64,000 nt of DNA from Hymenobacter fodinae (GTDB lineage Bacteria; Bacteroidota; Bacteroidia; Cytophagales; Hymenobacteraceae): positions 62,001-126,000 of the forward strand of contig NZ_SRLA01000008.1 of NCBI RefSeq assembly GCF_004745825.1, given 5' to 3'. This document shows, piece after piece, positions 57,568 through 64,000 of this stretch (position 1 is its first letter; each line of letters opens with the position of its first letter). The notes under the pieces were generated by a model. It did not search any database. It saw only the letters and a program-made list of their open reading frames with translations, and had not been told where the DNA came from. Both the position numbers and the translations under genes were made by a program.

Positions 57568-57881
57568 TGGCGTAAGTAGGGTATGTAAATGAATTCAGCC
57601 GCACAAGGCGGCCAAAGTTGCGGAGGGTATGCTAATCCATAAGAAGGGCTAAAAGCCCTCACCAGTCCCGGACCAGAGGGCCTAGATGATGAGAGCTAAC
57701 TTAGTAGTATTCCATGGAAACCGAACAAATACTGATTCACAAACTCCCTAAGTTGTTAATTCATAACACTTACTGCTTGCGCAGAAAAAATTACTGAAAC
57801 GCGGATACACCATTACCCTCTCGCACCATCCGGCTATAACGCATCTAGTGTGCTTGCCGCGAAATATCTACCCTTCGCGTA
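57568..57881. other. Gene-free stretch
   Basis: These 314 bases between the metalloprotease start and the COG4705 stop hold no supported gene. A short imperfect hairpin (GGGCTAAAAGCCC at 57645-57657) is the only structure seen. Confidence 0.4.
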
Positions 57882-58643
57882 TTACGGACGTGGATTTGCT
57901 AGGTCAGCGCGGTTAAGACGCCAGGTGGTATAGGCAACCAGAATAACCAGTAACGCAAATAGAATCAGCGAGGATCCCTGCGTGCCAAAGCCAAGGCCAT
58001 GCTTAGCCACGGGTTTGGTTAACAAGTCGCCGAACGTTGCTCCAAACGGGCGGGTGAGTACGAACGCCACCCAAAACAGGAGCACGTGCGACAGGCGGGT
58101 GAAGTAGTACGCCAGCACGACCAGGGCTAGCAGGGAGCCAGTAAGCAGCGCCCCTCCGGCGAACCCCAAGCCGGAGTCGTCGGCCAGATAGTCGCCCAAG
58201 GCCGTACCCAGCGTGTTAGAGAACAGAATTGCAGTCCAGTAAAACAGCTCCCCCCGGCGAGTGGTAATCGTACTGACCGAGAGGGTTTTCTCGCTGAGCC
58301 GCCATAGCCCCAGTATTACGGCCAGCAGCGTTACCAGCAACGCTGAACCAGTAGCGTAGCCTAAACCCATGGTCCGGTCCATGTAGTCTGACATGGTGGT
58401 GCCCGCCGTGCTGGTGGCCAGAATCACGGCCCAATACAGCGCGGGGATGTACCGACTGACAACTAGCTGGGCAGCCAGGACGACCAGGAACACGCCCAGC
58501 AGCAATAGGGAGCTAACCCCGTAACCCACGTTCAGGGTTTGCGCCAGCAGGTCCCCGGCCGTTTCGCCCAAGGTGGTGGCACAGATCTTCATCACCCAGA
58601 AGAGTAGGGTGACTTCCGGGATTTTCTTCAGCGCGGTCTGCAT
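57882..58643 (-). CDS. COG4705-type membrane protein
   Basis: The product is 253 residues with about seven to eight hydrophobic segments. The motif T-LGE-GDLL, then S-GTT-SDY-D, F-NTLGTALGDYLAD and RPFGATFGDLLTKP recurs four times, an internal repeat characteristic of COG4705 uncharacterised membrane proteins. Conserved Asp and Gly in each repeat suggest transport, but no substrate is known. It follows the PAP2 phosphatase gene by 12 bases and is probably co-transcribed with it. Confidence 0.75.
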   Translation of the reverse strand: MQTALKKIPEVTLLFWVMKICATTLGETAGDLLAQTLNVGYGVSSLLLLGVFLVVLAAQLVVSRYIPALYWAVILATSTAGTTMSDYMDRTMGLGYATGSALLVTLLAVILGLWRLSEKTLSVSTITTRRGELFYWTAILFSNTLGTALGDYLADDSGLGFAGGALLTGSLLALVVLAYYFTRLSHVLLFWVAFVLTRPFGATFGDLLTKPVAKHGLGFGTQGSSLILFALLVILVAYTTWRLNRADLANPRP

Positions 58644-58655
58644 GAGGCCAGCCAG

Positions 58656-59474
58656 TTAATGAGCGCGCCAGCTCAGCGTCAGGCCGGATGTGCCACCGCC
58701 AAAATAGGCCGGAGCCACGTTCAGGCCTACCAGGCGCGGCTGCCGGCCCCAGCGGTTGCGGTGGGTAAGATAGCCCAGGTGTGCGGAGAGAATACCGAAG
58801 CCCGCGCCCGCCACCACGTCGCTCTGCCAGTGCTTGTTGTTGATCATGCGCAGGGCCGCTACGCTGGTAGCGATAGTATAAGCACCAATGCCATACCACT
58901 GGCTTTTGTCGCGGAACTCCGTGTGCACGATGCTAGCGGCCAAGAACGCCTGGGCCGTATGCCCTGACGGGAAGGAAAGGTTATCAGAACCGTCGGGGCG
59001 GGTTTCCCGAGTTAGGTTTTTGACCGCGAATACGGATGCCAGCATGAATAACTCCGACTTGCCGATAACCAGCAGGGTGTTCAGCCGGTCGTCGCGTGAC
59101 TCTACTCCCGAGAGGGCTACCAATCCCAGCTCGGCATAGGGGGCAAAAATCAAGATGTCGTCCAGCCGCGTACGGTAGGTGGGAAACAGCTTGTGAATGT
59201 CGCGGTTGGCTTGCTGATTAGTGTAAAAGCCTCCCCCGTTGAAGGTATAGGCCCCGTAGCCGATAAGCAGCGCGGGCACAATGCTGGCCTTCACCAGTTT
59301 GCCCTTGTACCAGGGTTTGGAAGCTGGTGGTGCCGCCGCCGCGGGCACCTCGAATTTGTGCAGTGAGTCCGCGGCCGGCGTGGGCGGATTCTGGGGAATC
59401 TGGGCGTAGGCCGGCATGGACAGGCTCAGAACTATCGCCGCGAAAACGGCGCGGCAAGACGATGCAATACGCAT
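58656..59474 (-). CDS. Exported PAP2-family phosphatase
   Basis: The product is 272 residues. The signal peptide (VFAAIVLSLSMPAYAQ) is followed by the three PAP2 motifs: KNLTRETRP (K-x6-RP), FPSGHTAQ (PSGH) and RMINNKHWQSD (R-x5-H-x3-D). All catalytic residues are present. It dephosphorylates lipid phosphates such as undecaprenyl pyrophosphate, phosphatidylglycerophosphate or lipid A. It is first in a two-gene unit with the COG4705 protein. Confidence 0.85.
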   Translation of the reverse strand: MRIASSCRAVFAAIVLSLSMPAYAQIPQNPPTPAADSLHKFEVPAAAAPPASKPWYKGKLVKASIVPALLIGYGAYTFNGGGFYTNQQANRDIHKLFPTYRTRLDDILIFAPYAELGLVALSGVESRDDRLNTLLVIGKSELFMLASVFAVKNLTRETRPDGSDNLSFPSGHTAQAFLAASIVHTEFRDKSQWYGIGAYTIATSVAALRMINNKHWQSDVVAGAGFGILSAHLGYLTHRNRWGRQPRLVGLNVAPAYFGGGTSGLTLSWRAH

Positions 59475-60277
59475 ATGTTGGTAGCTAGTGTGTAACCATG
59501 GCCCGCATCAGCGAGGAAAAGAGTTCTGAAATCGCGCAAACCTAACGGCGGATTCTGGCGGAAATCTGAGTTTTAAAGCTTACTCTGGAGCGGCTGTGGT
59601 TGAGCTTTCCTTCGTGCGTATCTATCTAATCCGCACCCATTAGGTTCGTGCTGAGAACAGCAGCTAGCAGAGTCTTGCGGCTTACGTTTCCCGAGTATAA
59701 GCAGCGTCCAGGGACACGCAGTGGGGGCAGCGTGCCCGAGTTTCCTCGATTCGGGTGGGCTCGTAGTATTGCCACTCACCTCCAGCCTTCACCTGCTGAC
59801 CAACGGGACACCCGTCGTTGTCGTGGTAGGGGTAGCGTACTGGCCCCGGAGCTGCGGACCGTAACCCAGTTGCGTGCTGGTTATGCTGGAAAAAAGGCGG
59901 AGTCTTGGCCATCGGTATGAAATAGCTGGCGTGTTGGCTGAAGCCAGGTGAAGTATTTATGATCCAGCCACTGACACAGAAAGCGGCATCTGGCACCTTA
60001 TCCGGGCAACTAGTGAGCAGACGCTGCTACAAGCTCGATAAGATAGAGTGCGACGGCAAAGGTGCCCGCTGATTCTGAAGCAAAACTGACGCCTGCCTGA
60101 CCGCCGCTATCCGGCTGGAGCGGCGGGGTCCGGCCAACTTCCAGACGCACCTGGACAAGCTGCAGCAGGCTCCTTGGTGGCTAGGCCTCAGTTTTTACTC
60201 AGAATCCGATACTAGTCTTGCTTTTGCCGGCTCCCCTGTGAGTTGGTACGGAAAGAGGTTTTACAAGACTGTTCACT
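59475..60277. other. Intergenic region with one small gene
   Basis: Of these 803 bases only the reverse frame at 59682-59912 looks coding. A forward segment near 60085-60180 reads LTAAIRLERRGPANFQTHLD and may be a remnant, but it has no start or recognisable family. Nothing else was identified. Confidence 0.4.
59682..59912 (-). CDS. Small hypothetical protein with CPHC pair
   Basis: The product is 76 residues from MAKTPPFFQHNQ. It contains RYPYHDNDGCPVGQQVKAGG and ends RARCPHCVSLD, a layout of His, Asp and spaced cysteines typical of very small Bacteroidota proteins that may bind one zinc ion. The frame is open 28 codons further upstream without coding character. No partner gene is close. 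Function unknown. Confidence 0.45.
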   Translation of the reverse strand: MAKTPPFFQHNQHATGLRSAAPGPVRYPYHDNDGCPVGQQVKAGGEWQYYEPTRIEETRARCPHCVSLDAAYTRET

Positions 60278-60943
60278 ATGGATCTCTCTGATCTGACTCA
60301 CCTCCTGCGCCACTTGCTCCGGCAGCGGCGCCAGGTGGTAGTACTCCTGCTACTAGGCATTATCCTGCCTTGGAGCGCGTTTCTGAAGGCCGCCTCAGAA
60401 ATCCGGGAGGGGGAAGGCTTCCCTGGCGACCAGGCCTTTCTGCGGTGGCTGCATGCCCATGCTACGCCCCCGCTGGACGCCCTCAACCTGCTGCTGACCC
60501 GGGTCGGCGGACCCCAGGTAATGGCCGTTGTGACCCTGCTCATTGCGGGTTTCCTGTTCTGGCGCCGCTCTTACCACCAAGCCTGGTTTTTCTCGTGGGC
60601 AGTTGGAGGCGCTATGGTTATCAACCTGCTGGCGAAGGCGCTGTTAGGCCGGGTCCGACCGGCACTCTGGGTATCTCTGGCTCCGGAAACGACGCCTAGC
60701 TTTCCCAGCGGCCACGCCATGGGGTCGGCGGCGGTGGTGCTGGCGTTGGGGCTGATACTGGCCCACTCGCCCCGGCGCTGGCTGCTGTGGCTGCCGGGGG
60801 CACTGTTTGTGCTGGGGGTGGGCATTTCGCGCATGTACCTGGGCGTACACTATCCTTCCGATGTGCTAGCGGGCTGGATTGCGTCCGTTGGCTGGGTGAC
60901 GAGTGTATACCTGCTTTTCAACCGGTCCACCCTGCTAAGGTAA
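60278..60943 (+). CDS. Membrane PAP2-family phosphatase
   Basis: The product is 221 residues with about six membrane helices. PAP2 motifs are KALLGRVRP, FPSGHAMGS and RMYLGVHYPSD, all complete. It resembles bacterial undecaprenyl-diphosphatase or PgpB-type enzymes that act at the outer face of the inner membrane. It stands alone, with a terminator about 90 bases after the stop. It is the second PAP2 gene within 2.5 kb and is not closely similar to the first. Confidence 0.85.
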   Translation: MDLSDLTHLLRHLLRQRRQVVVLLLLGIILPWSAFLKAASEIREGEGFPGDQAFLRWLHAHATPPLDALNLLLTRVGGPQVMAVVTLLIAGFLFWRRSYHQAWFFSWAVGGAMVINLLAKALLGRVRPALWVSLAPETTPSFPSGHAMGSAAVVLALGLILAHSPRRWLLWLPGALFVLGVGISRMYLGVHYPSDVLAGWIASVGWVTSVYLLFNRSTLLR

Positions 60944-61314
60944 TTCGGGAGTGAGGGCCGAAGTAGTCGGCCAAGTCGCCTTTACACGCCCTTAGTATAC
61001 AACTCAGTTTAGCGCTGACAAGATATTCTAAGCCCGTTAACCAGTCGGGAAGCTGGCTAACGGGCTTTTTCACTACGGGACCGTTAGTTTCTGGCTTAAT
61101 AGGGTTTATTCAGAATTGCTTCAGAAACGGTGCCTAACCTTGTGCGTAGTGCTGCTTCACGCATTCTTCATAAATACCTAAAGTACCATTCATATGACAG
61201 CAAGATGCTTTTAAAGCAGAGTGCTGGCGGACAGCTGATAAAACAATCCTGTTTTACAACCTCACATGCGGTAGCCATGCGCTCTTCGCTTTGTTGCACT
61301 CATAGTTAGTTGCC
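60944..61314. other. Intergenic region before the second TolC operon
   Basis: These 371 bases hold the terminator at 61030-61071 and the presumed promoter of the following operon; no exact TAnnTTTG with a spaced TTG was found, and no gene is present. Confidence 0.4.
61030..61071 (+). terminator. Rho-independent terminator of the PAP2 gene
   Basis: Arms AAGCCCGTTA (61030-61039) and TAACGGGCTT (61058-61067), extended by CCAG/CTGG, with a T-run after the stem. Confidence 0.85.
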
Positions 61315-62679
61315 GTGACTTTTTTCCTTCCGAATCGACTTTCAAATCTTCTGGTCTTTCCCCTCCACCGCCGCGGCGTTTGGCTACTGGCTTTGCCGCT
61401 GCTGCTGGCCGGCTGCGTCAGCACCAAGTCAGCGTACACCCGCGACCATGTGGCCCGGCGCCTGCAAGCCCGCGGCGGCTACGAGCTGGGCACGGCCCGC
61501 AGCGCCAGCGCCCTGGCCCCGGCGCTGCCTACTCTGCAGGACGGCCTGAGCGAAGACGAGGCCATCCGCCTGGCCCTGACCCGCAACCCCGCTTTCCAGG
61601 CCGACCTGAGCACGCTGGCGCTGGCCCAGGCCGATTTACAAGACGCTGGTTTGCTTCCCAATCCCGTGCTGAGCCTGGTGACGGCCCACGGTACCGCCCC
61701 GTTCTCCATGGCGCTGAGCCTAGCCTCTGACCTGCTCTGGCAGCGGCTGTCGCGCGTGGGGGCCGCTCAGCTGGAAACCCAGCGCGTAGCCGAAAGCCTC
61801 GTCAGTCGCGGCCTGCTGGTTAGCCGCGACGCCCAGGTAAGCTACACGGATATCACGCTGGCCGATGAGCGGCTGCGCATCGCCCGTGAGGCCATTGTGA
61901 TGCGGGCCGAAGTAGCGCGCATCGTGCGGGCCCGCTACCGCGCAGGCGAGGCCAGCGAGCTGGAAACCGTGGCGCCCAGCGCCGATTCCCTGCGCGCCGT
62001 CGACGACTACTACCGGGCCCGCCGCGACAACCGGGTGGCCCGCCTGCGCCTGCTGGCTACGCTGGGCCTGGACTCCGTGAATGCCGATTCCCTGCGGTTC
62101 ACCGCCGCTCCCGTCTCGGCGACTCTGGTGCCGCCCTTGCCGACGCTGCTCGATTCGGCCTACGCTGCCCGGCCCGACTTGTGGGCAGCGCGGGTGGGCA
62201 TCGAGGGCATTGGCCAGCGGCTGCGGTGGGAACGGAGTCGGGTGTTTTCGTTCATCGTTTCGCTGGACGCCCGCTTCAACAACCCCAACCCGGTGCACCT
62301 GGGGCCGGGCGCAACCATCGGCCTGCCCCTCTTCAACCGCAACCAGGGCCGCATTTCGCGGGTGAAAGCCGAGCTGGAACAAGCCTCCTGGCAGTACCTG
62401 ACCCTGCGCCAGACCGTGAACCTGGACGTGCGCGAGGCCTACGCCCAGTACGAGCAGGCCACCCAGAGCGTCGCCCTGTGGGAGCGGAGCTACCTGCCCA
62501 GCCTCCAGGACGCGCTGCGCCGCTCCACCAATGCCTTTATCAACGGCGACTTCCCTTACGTGCAGGTGGCCGAAACCACCCGCCAGTTGCTCGATGCCCA
62601 GCAGCGTGCCGCCGACGCCCGCGCGGACCAGCGCCGCGCCCTGGCCCGGCTGCGCTACGCTGTGGGCGGCCGCTTCTAA
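61315..62679 (+). CDS. TolC-family outer-membrane lipoprotein, CusC/CzcC-like
   Basis: The product is 454 residues from a GTG start. The signal peptide ends LLALPLLLAGCVST, a lipobox as in CusC. The body has the efflux repeat LSEDEAIRLALTRNPAFQAD, the channel segment ASDLLWQRLSRVGAAQLE and a second repeat ending LARLRYAVGG. It is the outer-membrane part of a tripartite pump with the two genes that follow. No upstream ATG gives a signal peptide, so GTG at 61315 is accepted. Confidence 0.85.
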   Translation: MTFFLPNRLSNLLVFPLHRRGVWLLALPLLLAGCVSTKSAYTRDHVARRLQARGGYELGTARSASALAPALPTLQDGLSEDEAIRLALTRNPAFQADLSTLALAQADLQDAGLLPNPVLSLVTAHGTAPFSMALSLASDLLWQRLSRVGAAQLETQRVAESLVSRGLLVSRDAQVSYTDITLADERLRIAREAIVMRAEVARIVRARYRAGEASELETVAPSADSLRAVDDYYRARRDNRVARLRLLATLGLDSVNADSLRFTAAPVSATLVPPLPTLLDSAYAARPDLWAARVGIEGIGQRLRWERSRVFSFIVSLDARFNNPNPVHLGPGATIGLPLFNRNQGRISRVKAELEQASWQYLTLRQTVNLDVREAYAQYEQATQSVALWERSYLPSLQDALRRSTNAFINGDFPYVQVAETTRQLLDAQQRAADARADQRRALARLRYAVGGRF

Positions 62680-62699
62680 TTCTTCGATTTCTTCTCTGT

Positions 62700-63929
62700 A
62701 TGTACTTCCCCAAGTTTACATTCTCCCTGCTGGCAGCGTCCCGCTGCCTGGCACTGAGTGGCCTGCTCGGTGGCGCAGTTGCCTGCGGCAAAGCTGAAAA
62801 GCCCAAAGCCGTCAGCCCTTCCGAGGTTGCAAACCCGGTCAAGGAGTCAGACCTGACCACGGTGACCATTACCGCCGACGCGGAAAAGCGGCTGGGCATT
62901 AAAACCGTGGCGGTCAAGACCGACAACGTGCAGGCCACCCGCGAGGTGGGCGGCGAAATCCAGGCCGTACCGGGCCAGGCTGTGACCATCGTGGCCCCGG
63001 TGCAGGGCACGCTGCGTGGCGGGGCCGGCCTCACGGCCGGCCAGCGCGTGCGACAGGGGCAAACCCTGTACCAACTGGTGGCACTGCCCGCCGAGCGCGA
63101 CCTGCTCACGCTGGACCAAGGCACCACCCAGGCCCGCACCCAGCTGCAGGTAGCCCAGGCGCGCCTGCAACGGGCCGAGGCCCTGCTGGCTGACCGCGCG
63201 GGCAGCGTGCGCGCCCGCGATGATGCCCGCGCCGACGTGGCCCTGGCCCAGCGGGCCCTGGCCGATGCCCGGGCCCGACAGGGTGCTCTGAACGGCAACA
63301 CCGGCGGCGGGCAGAGCCTGCCCATCAAAGCACCGTTGAGCGGGGTAGTGCAGCGCGTCACGGTCGCGCCGGGTTCGCTGGTGACGGCCAACACCGTGCT
63401 GCTGGAACTGGCCTCCTTGAACAAGGTGTGGGTGCGGGTACCGCTGTTCGTGGGCGACTTGCGCCGCCTGGGCAAGGACCAGGCAGTGACCGTGCGGCCC
63501 CTGAACGGCGGCGCGGCCCGGCAAGCGCGGCCGGTGGAAGCGCCCACCATTGGGGGCACGGCGGGCACGGCCACGGCCGATGTGTTCTACGAGATTGACA
63601 ACACCGACGAGGCCTTTCGCCCCGGCGAGCGGGTGGCCGTGGACGTGACGCTGGGCAACGCGGCCAGCGGCGCCACAAATGGTATGACGGGTGCGGCTAC
63701 CAGTACGGCGGCGCTGACTGTGCCTACGGCCGCACTACTCTACGACGCCTCGGGCGGGCAGTGGGTGTACGTGCGCACCAAGCCCTTGCAGTACGTCCGC
63801 CAGCGAGTGGAGGTGCAACGGGCAGTGGGGGACCAGGTGGTCATCTCGCGGGGCGTGAAAGCCGGCGCCGAAGTCGTGACCGACGGTGCGGCGGAGTTAT
63901 TCGGAACCGAATTTGGCGGCAGCCACTAA
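62700..63929 (+). CDS. RND periplasmic adaptor, CzcB-like
   Basis: The product is 409 residues. A lipobox GGAVACGKAE follows the signal peptide. Membrane-fusion parts are REVGGEIQAVPGQAVTIVAP, a hairpin of Arg/Ala/Leu heptads (ARLQRAEALLADRAGSVRAR) and SGVVQRVTVAPGSLVTANTV. The frame is open far upstream into the TolC gene, but MYFPKFTFSLL at 62700, 20 bases after that stop, begins at the signal peptide. No HMBD or His-rich metal motif is present. The RND pump starts three bases after the stop. Confidence 0.85.
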   Translation: MYFPKFTFSLLAASRCLALSGLLGGAVACGKAEKPKAVSPSEVANPVKESDLTTVTITADAEKRLGIKTVAVKTDNVQATREVGGEIQAVPGQAVTIVAPVQGTLRGGAGLTAGQRVRQGQTLYQLVALPAERDLLTLDQGTTQARTQLQVAQARLQRAEALLADRAGSVRARDDARADVALAQRALADARARQGALNGNTGGGQSLPIKAPLSGVVQRVTVAPGSLVTANTVLLELASLNKVWVRVPLFVGDLRRLGKDQAVTVRPLNGGAARQARPVEAPTIGGTAGTATADVFYEIDNTDEAFRPGERVAVDVTLGNAASGATNGMTGAATSTAALTVPTAALLYDASGGQWVYVRTKPLQYVRQRVEVQRAVGDQVVISRGVKAGAEVVTDGAAELFGTEFGGSH

Positions 63930-63932
63930 GCG

Positions 63933-64000
63933 ATGAAGTGGATAATAGAATCGGCGCTGCGACTACGGCTGGTGGTAGTCATCCTGTTTGGCGTATTGCT
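63933..64000 (+). CDS. RND efflux transporter, 3' partial
   Basis: Only 22 complete codons are inside the window: MKWIIESALRLRLVVVIL and FGVLL. This is the cytosolic start and TM1 of an RND pump, similar to CzcA/CusA N-termini. It follows the adaptor by three bases and completes the tripartite operon. Substrate class cannot be judged from this fragment. Confidence 0.75.
   Translation, partial: MKWIIESALRLRLVVVILFGVL

Noticed and set aside
62181..62699. Upstream extension of the adaptor gene frame into the TolC gene
   Set aside because: It overlaps 500 bases of a well-supported TolC gene and would bury the lipoprotein signal peptide at 62700.

Overview
The window looks like accessory, probably plasmid, DNA from a GC-rich Bacteroidota of the Hymenobacter/Cytophagales type. 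This is inference. It rests on Bacteroidota-style promoters (TTG, about 17-20 bp, TAnnTTTG) in front of several genes, on families typical of the phylum (DUF6428, DUF6660, HYC_CC_PP-like, CzcA fused to a TolC domain), and on high GC in the metal clusters. No rRNA, tRNA, CRISPR array or complete insertion sequence was recognised.

1-5.7 kb: a tightly packed forward unit holding a nuclease-like protein cut by the window edge, a DUF4209/HEPN-like protein and two small unknowns, followed by a hipBA toxin-antitoxin pair under a near-perfect inverted-repeat operator. 5.8-7.5 kb: arsR, a MerT-MerP fusion, a GDCCVxC protein and a small exported Cys protein, with no mercuric reductase. 7.5-10.9 kb (reverse): an arsenic cluster of arsR, DUF6428, metallophosphoesterase, GNAT acetyltransferase and ACR3 arsenite exporter, without arsC. 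10.9-17.3 kb (reverse): a thiol-rich metal operon of CsoR-like regulator, CPLC thioredoxin-like protein, P-type ATPase with YPC in place of CPC, MFS transporter, MerP-like lipoprotein, CcdA-like protein, HMA chaperone and a small Cys protein. 17.3-25.9 kb (reverse): a Cus-type copper/silver operon whose cusA is split into two overlapping frames, with CusC, two CusB-like adaptors, an HMBD lipoprotein and a four-helix Cys bundle. 26.3-35.1 kb (reverse): a Czc/ZntA-type zinc/cadmium/cobalt operon with a CzcA-TolC fusion that has lost a normal start.

35.8-39.4 kb: the plasmid core. It has a Rep_3 initiator, an iteron origin, a ParA plus small partner, and repeats upstream of parA. One iteron covers the rep start codon and another lies in frame inside rep, so both encode the same peptide. 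38.7-41.7 kb: a SIR2-domain protein in one unit with a serine recombinase and a small protein, behind a 40-bp near-palindrome. 41.9-50.9 kb: lower-GC mosaic DNA with a lipoprotein, a Tn554-like pair of tyrosine recombinases, two XRE regulators, small unknowns and gene remnants.

51.2-64 kb: a complete forward TolC-adaptor-RND operon of unknown substrate, an astacin-like metalloprotease, a COG4705 membrane protein with a PAP2 phosphatase, a second PAP2 phosphatase, and a further TolC-adaptor-RND operon whose pump runs off the right edge. Together the genes make a multi-metal export load (As, Hg-like, Cu/Ag, Zn/Cd/Co) on a plasmid-type backbone, with candidate defence or stability modules.
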